A stretch of 64,000 bases of DNA from Propionicimonas sp020161015 (GTDB lineage Bacteria; Actinomycetota; Actinomycetes; Propionibacteriales; Propionibacteriaceae): positions 124,001 to 188,000 of the forward strand of contig NZ_CAXWGX010000001.1 in NCBI RefSeq assembly GCF_964266745.1. The letters run 5' to 3'. Made by a program: the position numbers and the translations under genes. Of the stretch, positions 16,147-23,585 are shown piece after piece. Under the pieces are notes generated by a model that saw only the letters and a list, made by a program, of their open reading frames with translations, was not told where the DNA came from and ran no database searches. Position 1 is the stretch's first letter. Each line of letters opens with the position of its first letter.

Positions 16147-17108
16147 ATCCGCTCCTCGTCCAGCGACAGGTAGGTCTCCTCGAGGCGTCCGGACACCGGG
16201 CTCACCGTGTGCAGCGGGACGTCGGCGGCAACGGCCGCGCGGATCAGCTCGCGGGCCGACTCGTACCCGCCGAGCTGGACGACCACGTCGCCCCCGGCCT
16301 GCCCGGACCAGGGGATGCCGGCGTTGTCCAGGAACGTCCGCAGCCCGACCGGGTCGAGGGCGTCCAGGCGCCAGCCGCGCTTGACCGGCTCGGCAGCGGG
16401 GCCCGCGGTGTCCACCGTCCGTCCTCGGGAGACGAAGACCGCGTGGTCGTACACCTCCTCCAGCTCGGAGAGCACGTGCGAGGAGACCAGGACGGTCTTG
16501 CCGTCGGCGGCCAGCCCACGCAGCAGGTCCCTGAGCTCGATCCGGGAGCGAGGGTCGAGGCCGGAGGCCGGCTCGTCCAGCAGCAGCACCTCGGGGTCGT
16601 GCACGAGCGCCCTGGCCAGCCCCAGCCGCTGCTTCTGGCCGCGGCTGAGCACGCGGGCCGGGCGCTCGGCGAACTCGGACAGGTGCACCCTCGCGAGGAT
16701 GGCTGCCACGCGGTCGCCACTGGTTCTCCGGTCGAGGCCGTAGGCGTGGGCGAAGGTGCGCAGGATCTCGGTGCAGGTCAGCGCGTCCCAGGTGCCGAAG
16801 ACGTCGGGCATCCAGCCGATCCGTGCCCGGGCGTCCAGGTTGTTCGTGGTGAGGTCGTAGCCCGCGACGTTGGCCCGTCCGGCATCGGCACGCAGCAGCC
16901 CGGAGAGCAGCAGCAGGAGGGTCGTCTTCCCCGAGCCGTTGGGGCCGATCAGTGCCGTCACCGCACCGGCGGGGGCGGTGAAGGTCATCCCGTCCACCGC
17001 CTTCACCGGACCGAACGCTCGCTTCAGCCCGATGGCCTCGATCCCCGGCACCGGGGGTTCGCCGGGGGACGCCGGGAGGCCGGCGACGGCGGGAGGGGTC
17101 TCGCTCAT
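16143..17108 (-). CDS. ABC transporter ATP-binding protein
   Basis: 321 aa. The ATPase domain starts near residue 30 after a Pro-rich tail. Walker A is GPNGSGKTT, the signature is LSRGQKQRLGLARAL (an LSRGQ variant) and Walker B is EVLLLDEPASGLD. The last 80 residues are an accessory domain common in ABC-2 exporters. The ATG at 17108 is preferred over an upstream start because TACCGT lies 6 bases before it, giving a leaderless transcript. Partner of the permease downstream. Confidence 0.93.
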   Translation of the reverse strand: MSETPPAVAGLPASPGEPPVPGIEAIGLKRAFGPVKAVDGMTFTAPAGAVTALIGPNGSGKTTLLLLLSGLLRADAGRANVAGYDLTTNNLDARARIGWMPDVFGTWDALTCTEILRTFAHAYGLDRRTSGDRVAAILARVHLSEFAERPARVLSRGQKQRLGLARALVHDPEVLLLDEPASGLDPRSRIELRDLLRGLAADGKTVLVSSHVLSELEEVYDHAVFVSRGRTVDTAGPAAEPVKRGWRLDALDPVGLRTFLDNAGIPWSGQAGGDVVVQLGGYESARELIRAAVAADVPLHTVSPVSGRLEETYLSLDEERI

Positions 17109-17114
17109 GGTGCC

Positions 17115-17194
17115 ACGGTAGGGCCCCCAGCCCCGGCGGCACGTCATCCTCCGCGGCGGATCGGATCCTCCTTGCGGACGATTCTCGCTAAGGT
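17115..17194. promoter_or_regulatory. head-to-head leaderless promoters (ABC operon and DUF3054 gene)
   Basis: On the minus strand TACCGT (17115-17120) lies 6 bases before the ATPase ATG. On the plus strand TAAGGT (17189-17194) lies 6 bases before the DUF3054 ATG. Two divergent leaderless genes therefore share this 92-base region. Confidence 0.5.
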
Positions 17195-17200
17195 CGGCGC

Positions 17201-17533
17201 ATGCGGATCCTGCGCGCGCTCACCTACGACATCGTGCTGGTGTTCGTGTTCACCGCCATCGGGCGGTTGAGCCACGGTGAGGACCTCTCGCAGCTGGGGG
17301 CGACAGCATGGCCCTTCGTGATGGCCACCACGGTCGGCTCGCTCGTGGCGAGCTGGCGACGTGGCGCGTGGTGGGTGCAGGGCATCACCGTGTGGCTGAT
17401 CACCACGATCGGCGGGGTGGTGCTCCGCCTCGTCAGCGGCGGAACGGCCGAGCCCACCTTCGTGCTGGTGACCGCGGCCGTCCTCGCGCTGTTCCTGATC
17501 GGCTGGCGCGCCCTGTTGCGTGCCGTGCTGTAG
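17201..17533 (+). CDS. DUF3054 membrane protein
   Basis: 110 aa with four predicted helices. The start ILRALTYDIVLVFVFTAIGR and the RGAWWVQGITVWLITTIGG region, described by its GITVWLITTIGG end, match the DUF3054 family of actinobacterial membrane proteins, whose function is unknown. Leaderless start inferred from the TAAGGT box. It is a single gene, convergent to the RTX-repeat gene with 17 bases between them. Confidence 0.85.
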   Translation: MRILRALTYDIVLVFVFTAIGRLSHGEDLSQLGATAWPFVMATTVGSLVASWRRGAWWVQGITVWLITTIGGVVLRLVSGGTAEPTFVLVTAAVLALFLIGWRALLRAVL

Positions 17534-17550
17534 CGGTCCGCCGCCAGGCG

Positions 17551-18138
17551 TCAGCCGGCCGTCGGCGGGGTGACCGGCACCGGCCCGAACGCCGCGTACC
17601 AGGCCGCCCGGACGGTGGCAGAGGCCGCGGTCTGGCGGACGATGTCCCCGCCACTGCCGCCGAACAGCCGGTCGAGGTTCGCGCCGCCCTCGATCAGGTC
17701 CCGGCCGGACTCGCCGAAGATCCGGTCGCGCCCGGCACCGCCGACGAGGTGGTCGTTGCCGGAGCCGCCGAAGAGCTTGTCGCGTCCCTCGCCGCCCCGG
17801 ATCACGTCACGGCCGGAGCCGCCGAAGACGCGGTCGGAGCCGGCACCGGTGGTGACGACGTCGTCGCCCGCCCCCGCGCAGATCAGGTCGTCGCCACCCA
17901 TGCCGGTGATGGTGTCGTTGCCGCCGAGGCCGACGATCACGTCCCGTGCGGGCGTGCCGGTGAGGGTGTCGGCGCCGTCGGTGCCGACGATCGTCGCGAC
18001 GACGCCGTCGCACCGGTACACCGGGGTGGGCGCGGGCGTCTCGTCCGCGGAGGCCGCCGGGCTGTTCACCAGCGCCAGGCCGAGGCCGGCGCCGAGCGAG
18101 GCCAGGGTGGCCAGCCCGGTACGGAGGGTCCTGTTCAT
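17551..18138 (-). CDS. secreted RTX-type calcium-binding repeat protein
   Basis: 195 aa. An N-terminal signal peptide (basic start, hydrophobic core, cut near NSPAASADE) is followed by a short linker with one Cys (YRCDG). From about residue 50 to 165 it is almost entirely GGxGxDxLxGG-like nonapeptides (for example GGSGNDHLVGGAGRD), about twelve units that would fold into a calcium-filled parallel beta-roll. A short C-terminal tail has no anchoring motif. In other bacteria such repeats stiffen on meeting outside calcium. No type I exporter is adjacent, so Sec export is likely. Role unknown. Confidence 0.85.
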   Translation of the reverse strand: MNRTLRTGLATLASLGAGLGLALVNSPAASADETPAPTPVYRCDGVVATIVGTDGADTLTGTPARDVIVGLGGNDTITGMGGDDLICAGAGDDVVTTGAGSDRVFGGSGRDVIRGGEGRDKLFGGSGNDHLVGGAGRDRIFGESGRDLIEGGANLDRLFGGSGGDIVRQTAASATVRAAWYAAFGPVPVTPPTAG

Positions 18139-18300
18139 GTCGTGCTCCTTGTCGTGGGGACCTGCGCTGCCATCGTCGCAACGGCCGGGCGGCCCCGGCC
18201 AGCGATCCGTCGGCCTCGGCAGCAAACCGCCAGTCGCCTCCAGCAAACGTCCAGCTTCCTCGCGGTGGGAGGGTGCAGGGCCTCCCCCGTCCGGGTGCAC

Positions 18301-18332
18301 GAAGGCCCCCACCCGATCGGGTGGGGGCCTTC
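18301..18332 (-). terminator. terminator after groEL
   Basis: A perfect 32-base palindrome whose arms are GAAGGCCCCCACCC and its complement, with a GATC loop, 10 bases after the groEL stop. Strong hairpin, no U-tract. Confidence 0.8.
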
Positions 18333-18342
18333 GGGTGTCAGC

Positions 18343-19947
18343 TCAGTGGCTGTGACCGTGGTCGTCGTCCTCCTCGGCCGGCTTCTCGACCACCGAGGTC
18401 TCGGTGGTGAGCAGCAGCGACGCGATCGACGCGGCGTTCGCCAGCGCGGAGCGCGTCACCTTGACCGGGTCGATGACGCCCTGGGCGACGAGGTCGCCGT
18501 ACTCGCCGGTCGCCGCGTTGTAGCCGCTGCCCGGCTCCATCTCGGCCACCTTGTGCACGATCACCAGGCCCGGCTCGCCGCCGTTCTCTGCGATCCACCG
18601 CAGCGGCTCGCCGACCGCCTTGGCGACGATCGAGACGCCGGCCTTCTCGTCACCGGTCAGCCCGAGGCCGTCGGCCAGCACGCGCGAGGCGTGGACGAGG
18701 GCGGAGCCGCCACCGGCGACGATGCCCTCCTCGATGGCCGCGCGGGTCGCGGAAACCGCGTCCTCGATGCGGTGCTTGGTCTCCTTCAGCTCCACCTCGG
18801 TGGCGGCGCCGACCTTGATCACGCAGACGCCGCCGGCCAGCTTGGCCACCCGCTCCTGGAGCTTCTCGCGGTCCCAGTCGGAGTCGGTGCGCTCGATCTC
18901 GGCGCGCAGCTGCGCGACGCGACCGGTGACCTCCGCCGCGTGCCCGGCACCCTCGACGATCGTGGTGTTGTCCTTCGTCACCACGATGCGACGGGCGCGG
19001 CCGAGCACGTCCAGGCCGACCTGGTCGAGCTTCAGCCCGACCTCGGGAGCCACGACCTTGCCGCCGGTGAGGATCGCGATGTCCTCCAGCATGGCCTTGC
19101 GACGGTCACCGAAGGCCGGGGCCTTGACCGCGACCGAGGTGAAGGTGCCCTTGATCTTGTTGACCACGAGGGTGGACAGCGCCTCGCCGTCCACGTCCTC
19201 GGCAACGATGAACAGGGTGCCGCCGGCGCCGATGACCTTCTCCAGCACGGGCAGCAGGTCGTTCATCGAGGAGATCTTGCCCTGGTTGATCAGGATGTAG
19301 GGATCCTCGAGGACGGCCTCCATGCGCTCCGGATCGCTCACGAAGTACGGGGAGAGGTAGCCCTTGTCGAACTGCATGCCCTCGGTGAACTCGAGCTCGG
19401 TGCCGAAGGTGTTCGACTCGTCGACGGTGATCACGCCGTCCTTGCCGACCTTGTCGAACGCGTCGGCGATCAGGGCGCCGATCTGCTCGTCACGGGCGGA
19501 GATGGTGGCGACGTGGGCCATGTCGTCGGTGGTCTCGACATCGCGGGCGAGCCGGCGCAGCTCGTCCTCGACCGCCACGACGGCGGCGTCGATCCCGCGC
19601 TTGAGCGCGATCGGGTTGGCGCCGGACGCGACCGCCCGCAGGCCCTCGTGGACGAGCGCCTGGGCGAGGACGGTGGCGGTGGTGGTGCCGTCACCGGCCA
19701 CGTCGTTGGTCTTGGTGGCGACCTCCTTGGCGAGCTGCGCGCCGAGGTTCTCGAACGGGTCGGAGAGCTCGACCTCCTTCGCGACGGTCACGCCGTCGTT
19801 GGTGATGGTCGGCGCACCCCACTTCTTGTCGAGGACGACGTACCGGCCCTTGGGGCCGAGCGTCACCTTCACGGTGTTGGCGAGGATGTCGACGCCGCGC
19901 TCGAGCGAGCGCCGTGCCTCCTCGTCAAACTGAAGGATCTTGGGCAT
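18343..19947 (-). CDS. groEL: chaperonin GroEL with His-rich tail (GroEL1-like)
   Basis: The 534 aa chaperonin that folds proteins in an ATP-driven double ring with GroES. ATP-binding motifs VTLGPKGR and GDGTTTATVLAQ are present, as is the second ATP-site loop GIVAGGGSAL. Actinobacteria often carry two GroELs. The copy next to groES (GroEL1) typically ends in a His-rich tail, while GroEL2 ends in Gly-Met repeats. Here the end is DDDHGHSH, so this is the GroEL1 type and a second copy is probably elsewhere. It follows groES by 11 bases under CIRCE control. Confidence 0.97.
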   Translation of the reverse strand: MPKILQFDEEARRSLERGVDILANTVKVTLGPKGRYVVLDKKWGAPTITNDGVTVAKEVELSDPFENLGAQLAKEVATKTNDVAGDGTTTATVLAQALVHEGLRAVASGANPIALKRGIDAAVVAVEDELRRLARDVETTDDMAHVATISARDEQIGALIADAFDKVGKDGVITVDESNTFGTELEFTEGMQFDKGYLSPYFVSDPERMEAVLEDPYILINQGKISSMNDLLPVLEKVIGAGGTLFIVAEDVDGEALSTLVVNKIKGTFTSVAVKAPAFGDRRKAMLEDIAILTGGKVVAPEVGLKLDQVGLDVLGRARRIVVTKDNTTIVEGAGHAAEVTGRVAQLRAEIERTDSDWDREKLQERVAKLAGGVCVIKVGAATEVELKETKHRIEDAVSATRAAIEEGIVAGGGSALVHASRVLADGLGLTGDEKAGVSIVAKAVGEPLRWIAENGGEPGLVIVHKVAEMEPGSGYNAATGEYGDLVAQGVIDPVKVTRSALANAASIASLLLTTETSVVEKPAEEDDDHGHSH

Positions 19948-19958
19948 CTACACGTTCC

Positions 19959-20255
19959 TTACTTGGTGACGATGGCGAGGATGTCGCGGGCGTTCAGGAG
20001 CAGGTACTCCTGGCCGTCGTACTTCACCTCGGTGCCGCCGTACTTGCTGAAGATGACCACGTCACCCTCCGCGACGTCGAGCGGGATGCGGTTGCCGTTG
20101 TCGTCGATGCGACCGGGGCCGGTGGCGAGGACCTTGCCCTCCTGCGGCTTCTCCTTGGCGGTGTCGGGGATGACCAGCCCGGAAGCGGTGGTCTGCTCAG
20201 CCTCCAGCGGCTGGACGAGGATGCGGTCCTCGAGCGGCTTGATCGTGACTGCCAC
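19959..20255 (-). CDS. groES: co-chaperonin GroES
   Basis: 98 aa, the standard GroES length. It starts VAVTIKPLEDRILVQ from a GTG with a GAAAGGG site 10 bases upstream. The mobile loop that docks on GroEL is EAEQTTASGLVIPDTA, and the end VKYDGQEYLLLNARDILAIV is typical; its LNARDILAIV part is enough to identify it. The frame is open further upstream but the GTG fits the family and the ribosome-binding site. First gene of the groES-groEL operon behind two CIRCE elements. Confidence 0.97.
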   Translation of the reverse strand: MAVTIKPLEDRILVQPLEAEQTTASGLVIPDTAKEKPQEGKVLATGPGRIDDNGNRIPLDVAEGDVVIFSKYGGTEVKYDGQEYLLLNARDILAIVTK

Positions 20256-20344
20256 GTCAAAACCCTTTCGTTCTGCAGGGCTGCTGCCCTTGTGATGGTC
20301 AAGGTGGAGGGCCTCGGCGTCGTCGCGGTGCCACCGGAGGCCGG

Positions 20345-20371
20345 CTGGCACCCTCTGTACGAGAGTGCTAA
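20345..20371 (-). promoter_or_regulatory. second CIRCE-like operator (imperfect)
   Basis: The right arm GAGTGCTAA (20363-20371) is a perfect CIRCE half. The left arm CTGGCACCC (20345-20353) matches TTAGCACTC at 6 of 9 positions, and the spacing of 9 is exact. It lies downstream of the -10 box, where HrcA binding would block transcription. Confidence 0.65.
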
Positions 20372-20375
20372 GGCG

Positions 20376-20404
20376 AATCTATCGCGGGCTTAGCACTCGA
20401 TCAA
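20376..20404 (-). promoter_or_regulatory. groES promoter
   Basis: Minus strand TTGATC (20399-20404), 17-base spacer and TAGATT (20376-20381). The -35 box lies within the spacer of the first CIRCE element. Confidence 0.75.
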
Positions 20405-20416
20405 GCCGAGTGCCAA
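20390..20416 (-). promoter_or_regulatory. CIRCE operator for HrcA
   Basis: TTAGCACTC, 9 bases, GAGTGCCAA: 17 of 18 arm positions match the CIRCE consensus, with the exact 9-9-9 layout. It covers the -35 box of the groES promoter. HrcA represses at this site and releases it on heat shock. Confidence 0.9.
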
Positions 20417-20511
20417 AGCCATGGTCCGCCCGGCGCCCGTCCCCGCCCGGTGACGGCCCCGAGGGCACCGTCCCCGACGCTCGCCGCCCCCTCCGTCCCC
20501 GCCCCTCCGTC

Positions 20512-20604
20512 GAGGGCCAGCCTTACGGCCGAGGGCCAGCACACAGGGACGAGCCCTCGACGCTGGGGCTGGCCCTCGGCAGTGAGCGCTGGCCCTCGAT
20601 CACT
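20512..20604. repeat. palindromic repeat element, copy A
   Basis: Bases 20512-20564 are identical to 20858-20910 (53 of 53). The first arm GAGGGCCAGCC pairs with GGCTGGCCCTC on the right, and an inner CGAGGGC pairs with GCCCTCG. A tail of two 20-base units built on CTGGCCCTCG follows. The whole folds into a long hairpin in DNA or RNA. Confidence 0.8.
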
Positions 20605-20857
20605 CGTGGCGGTTCTCAACCACGGGCGGCACGTCCACCATCGGCACCGCTACCACCTCCCGTGCAGTGGAGGTGCCCGGCGATCGGAGGCGGTGTCGCG
20701 CCGTGACGGACGTGGACGCGGGCTGGCGCGGCCCCCCGGGAGACGGTTCGACGGTGCTATGCGCTGGTGCCCGAGCTGGCGACGTTCCGCTGGGGCGAGG
20801 GCGGTGGCCACGCCCCGGGACGACGGCTGCCCCCGTCCGCGCCCTGCCCCGTCCGGT

Positions 20858-20970
20858 GAGGGCCAGCCTTACGGCCGAGGGCCAGCACACAGGGACGAGC
20901 CCTCGACGCTAAGGCTGGCCCTGGGCACGGAGGGCTGGCCCTCGAACGGGAGGGCTGGCCCTCGGCACGG
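20858..20970. repeat. palindromic repeat element, copy B
   Basis: Same 53-base core as copy A. Outer arms GAGGGCCAGCCTTA (20858-20871) and TAAGGCTGGCCCT (20910-20922) pair over 13 bases. Inner arms CGAGGGC/GCCCTCG enclose a 16-base loop. Three 20-base tandem units built on GGCTGGCCCT (20911-20970) form the right end. Confidence 0.8.
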
Positions 20971-21018
20971 GGGGGTGGTCACGAAAGCTGGACGCGGACG
21001 CGCGACGCAGGCACGTCC

Positions 21019-22182
21019 TCAGGCGATCAGCCGGCGCACCACCAGCGCCCGCGAGCCGGACGGGGTGGGCGTGAGCACCAGCGTCGCGGACGCCGGCCCC
21101 TTCGGCCGGAGGCGACGCCTCAGCACCGCGGGGTCGACGTCGAGGCCGCGCACCTTGATCTCGAGCACGCCGATCCCGTGCTCGCGCACCCAGCGACGCA
21201 GGTCCGCCTCATCGAAGGGGCGCTCCTCGAGCACCTCGAAGGTCGTGGCGAACGGGGTCGTGGCCGCACCGTCGGAGAACAGGTAGGCGATCCCGGGCTG
21301 CGGGCACCGCGCGTCGAGCAGCCTCGCCAGCGCGGCGAGCGCACCGGCCCGGATGACGGCCGGGTCGGGCTCGTGGAGGTAGCGGCCGACCGGTCCGGCC
21401 GCGGTGTCACGCCGCTCCCCCGCGTCCAGTTGCTCGCCGGAGGGCAGCAGCACTGCCGTCCGCCCGCCGGGCTCCCCTGCCCCCGACCACAGCGACGCCT
21501 CGACCAGGTCACCGCGATGGCTCACCCAGGTGGTGGCCACGCCGTCGGGGATGAAGCCGGACGGCAGCCCCGGCGCGGCCTTCACGCAGCCCGTGCGGCC
21601 GGCCAGCAGGCCGGTGACGAACTCCCACGGCGGCGAGAAGTCGGCCACGCGCCAGGTGCGGCCGGCGGCCGTGCGCCGGGCCGGATCGGCGAACACGGCC
21701 GCGCCCTCGCCGAGAAGCTCGTCGGCGACGTCCACCGCGTCCGCGCACCGCACGGTCGCGCTGTCGCCGAGGTTCGCCTGCGCGAGGACGGCGGTCGCCG
21801 GGTCCGCCTCCACAGCCACGACCTCGAGACCGGCGTCGAGCAGCGCGAGGGCGTCCGCGCCCACGCCGCAGCCCAGGTCGACAACCGTCCGGACGCCGGC
21901 GGCCCGGAACCGGTCCGCGCGCCAGCGGGCAACGTCCGCCCGGGTCGCCTGCTCCAGGCCGTCGGGGGTGAGGAACAGGCCGGTGGCCCGGTCGCCGAAC
22001 TTCGCCACCGCGCGCCGGCGCAGCACCGCCTGGGTGAGCACGGCCGCCGCCTGGCCAGGCGGCCAGTGGCGCCGGAGCGCGGTCGCCGCGGCGAGGGAGC
22101 CCGGGTCGGGCTGGGACGACGCCTCCGCGAGGGCCGCCTCCGCCTGCGGCGAGACCAGCCAGCGTGCGAGTTCGGCGTCCAC
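21019..22182 (-). CDS. class I SAM-dependent methyltransferase with THUMP-like C-terminal domain
   Basis: 387 aa. An N-terminal helical part (to about residue 95) leads to a Rossmann methyltransferase core with motif I VVDLGCGVGADALAL and the acidic motif II VVAVEADP. A DPARR motif (ADPARRTAAGR) in place of motif IV is typical of this family, annotated as THUMP-like. The C-terminal domain ends in VLTPTPSGSRALVVRRL. The target is probably RNA but is not established. The GTG at 22182 is preferred over a GTG 24 bases upstream because TAGGTT lies 7 bases before it. Confidence 0.85.
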   Translation of the reverse strand: MDAELARWLVSPQAEAALAEASSQPDPGSLAAATALRRHWPPGQAAAVLTQAVLRRRAVAKFGDRATGLFLTPDGLEQATRADVARWRADRFRAAGVRTVVDLGCGVGADALALLDAGLEVVAVEADPATAVLAQANLGDSATVRCADAVDVADELLGEGAAVFADPARRTAAGRTWRVADFSPPWEFVTGLLAGRTGCVKAAPGLPSGFIPDGVATTWVSHRGDLVEASLWSGAGEPGGRTAVLLPSGEQLDAGERRDTAAGPVGRYLHEPDPAVIRAGALAALARLLDARCPQPGIAYLFSDGAATTPFATTFEVLEERPFDEADLRRWVREHGIGVLEIKVRGLDVDPAVLRRRLRPKGPASATLVLTPTPSGSRALVVRRLIA

Positions 22183-22189
22183 GGCAAGA

Positions 22190-22234
22190 AACCTAGCGCC
22201 GGGCACCCGCGGCCGGCGCGCCCGCTCCTATGAT
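22190..22234. promoter_or_regulatory. head-to-head leaderless promoters (methyltransferase and small membrane protein)
   Basis: Minus strand TAGGTT (22190-22195) is 7 bases before the methyltransferase GTG. Plus strand TATGAT (22229-22234), a near-consensus box, is 6 bases before the ATG at 22241. Confidence 0.55.
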
Positions 22235-22240
22235 CGGCGC

Positions 22241-22504
22241 ATGAAGGTGATGTCCGCGATCAGCGTTGCCCTCGGCGTCGTGCTGGCCCTCGTCGGTGTC
22301 GGCGGGACGGTCTGGGCGGGCTGGGTCTCGTACCGGCAGTGGCTCGCCCTGGACGCCCTGCGGAGCGCCGAGGTGCAGACCGCCACCCTGCCGCTGCTGA
22401 TCGGCGGCGCGGGGCTGCTGGTGGGCGGCTTCCTTCTCGGGCTCGGCCTCGGGCGCCCGCGCCGCGTCATCTCGCCGGCCGAGGCCACCCCGCCGTCCGC
22501 CTGA
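22241..22504 (+). CDS. small membrane protein of unknown function (87 aa)
   Basis: Two hydrophobic helices (residues 5-28 and 49-70), the second Gly/Leu-rich, joined by a soluble WLALDALRSAEVQ segment. The tail is basic then Pro/Ser-rich. No family that I recognise. A TATGAT box 6 bases before the ATG supports this start and a leaderless mRNA. It converges with the next minus-strand gene, with 6 bases between stops. Confidence 0.65.
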   Translation: MKVMSAISVALGVVLALVGVGGTVWAGWVSYRQWLALDALRSAEVQTATLPLLIGGAGLLVGGFLLGLGLGRPRRVISPAEATPPSA

Positions 22505-22510
22505 GCGGAA

Positions 22511-23017
22511 TCAGCCGGCCGAACCGAGCAGCAGGATCAGGACCCACAGCAGGCCGGCGGCGAATACCGAGAGGGCCAGGCCCAACAGGACGCCGACCCC
22601 GGTGCGGGCCGTCCGCCTGATCGAGAGCAGCACCACGCCGACGACCAGCAGGGCCACCGGCACCACCAGCACCGCACCGCTGGCCGGACTGACGAACGGC
22701 GGGATCGAGGGCATCGCCGCGCTCAGCCACGCTGCCACCGACACCAGCACCAGCGTCACTCCCAGGCCCATCGCCACCGAGCCGCGGCCCGCCACGGGCC
22801 GCGCCGAACGGGGCGGCCGCCGGGCGTGCTTGTAGGGCCCGGGCGGCAGGACGTCCTGCTGCTGGAAAGTGGGGCCCGGCGACGTGGCGAGGGAGCCCGT
22901 GCCCGGCGCCGCCCTGGCCGGGCGGGGCGCCTGGCCGGTGGCCGCAGGGGACGCCACGGGCGCAGGGGCGGGCGGGGGCATGAAGTCGGGGCGCTCCGGT
23001 CGTGGTCCGTCCGTCAT
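22511..23017 (-). CDS. proline-rich membrane protein of unknown function (168 aa)
   Basis: Residues 1-80 are a Pro/Ala/Arg-rich, likely disordered cytosolic segment. Three hydrophobic helices follow (about 82-103, 110-130 and 143-165). The start ATG has an excellent AGGAGG site 6 bases upstream, which rules out the longer open frame. I recognise no domain. It is a single gene just before the NUDIX gene on the same strand, separated from it by 80 bases. Confidence 0.7.
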   Translation of the reverse strand: MTDGPRPERPDFMPPPAPAPVASPAATGQAPRPARAAPGTGSLATSPGPTFQQQDVLPPGPYKHARRPPRSARPVAGRGSVAMGLGVTLVLVSVAAWLSAAMPSIPPFVSPASGAVLVVPVALLVVGVVLLSIRRTARTGVGVLLGLALSVFAAGLLWVLILLLGSAG

Positions 23018-23097
23018 CGGTGCCTCCTGTGGGTACCCGGGAGCCATCGATATCCACGCTAGTCGCCGGACCGCGTCGTGGGGAGGGGTGGGAGTGC

Positions 23098-23583
23098 TCA
23101 GCCCGCGACGGTGTAGCTCCAGCCGGCCGGACGCCCGTCCACGTACGGCATGACACCGTGGAACGCCGGGCCGTCGCCGAAGACCAGCGGGAGCCACGAG
23201 CGGTCGCCCTCCCACATCGGCAGGTCGCCGAGCGCGTCGAGGTCGTGCCAGGCCAGGGGGCCGTCGTCATTGCTCTCCGGCGGCGTCCCCTCCCAGGCGT
23301 CGACGACGAACACGAAGCCGAGCCAGTCCTCCCCGCCCGCGCCGAAGCCCGGCCACGAGATCGTGCCCCTCAGGCGGGCGGAGGTGACCGTGATCCCCGC
23401 CTCCTCCCGGAGCTCCCGGCACAGGCAGGTGTAGACGTCCTCCCCGGCCTCGAGCTTGCCGCCCAGGCCGTTCCACTTCCCCGCGTGCTCGTCGCCCTCC
23501 CGCGTGCGGTGCACCAGCAGGACGCGGCGCCCGTCCGGGCTGAGGAGGTAGCCGAGGGTCCCGACGACCGGGGTGTAGGGCAC
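23098..23583 (-). CDS. NUDIX hydrolase (MutT/8-oxo-dGTPase-like)
   Basis: 161 aa. The Nudix box is intact: G-KLEAGED-VYTCLCRELREEAG, with the REXXEE metal-binding glutamates. The context KWNGLGGKLEAGE is close to 8-oxo-dGTP diphosphatases of the MTH1/YtkD kind, but substrate cannot be fixed from sequence. GTG start; 2 bases after the tsaD stop on the same strand, so it is the last gene of the tsaE-tsaB-rimI-tsaD operon. Confidence 0.88.
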   Translation of the reverse strand: MPYTPVVGTLGYLLSPDGRRVLLVHRTREGDEHAGKWNGLGGKLEAGEDVYTCLCRELREEAGITVTSARLRGTISWPGFGAGGEDWLGFVFVVDAWEGTPPESNDDGPLAWHDLDALGDLPMWEGDRSWLPLVFGDGPAFHGVMPYVDGRPAGWSYTVAG

Positions 23584-23585
23584 GG

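Larger units (their letters stand above)
20417..21018. other. non-coding region with two palindromic repeat elements
   Basis: About 600 bases between the groES operator and the next gene end. No ORF here has family features; open frames arise from the repeats. It holds two long repeat elements (20512-20604 and 20858-20970). The sequence between them (20605-20857) shows nothing that I recognise. Confidence 0.7.

Noticed and set aside
20450..21286. ORFs through the palindromic repeats
   Set aside because: Translations of both copies on both strands contain the same repeat-derived peptide and no domain; open frames follow from high GC.
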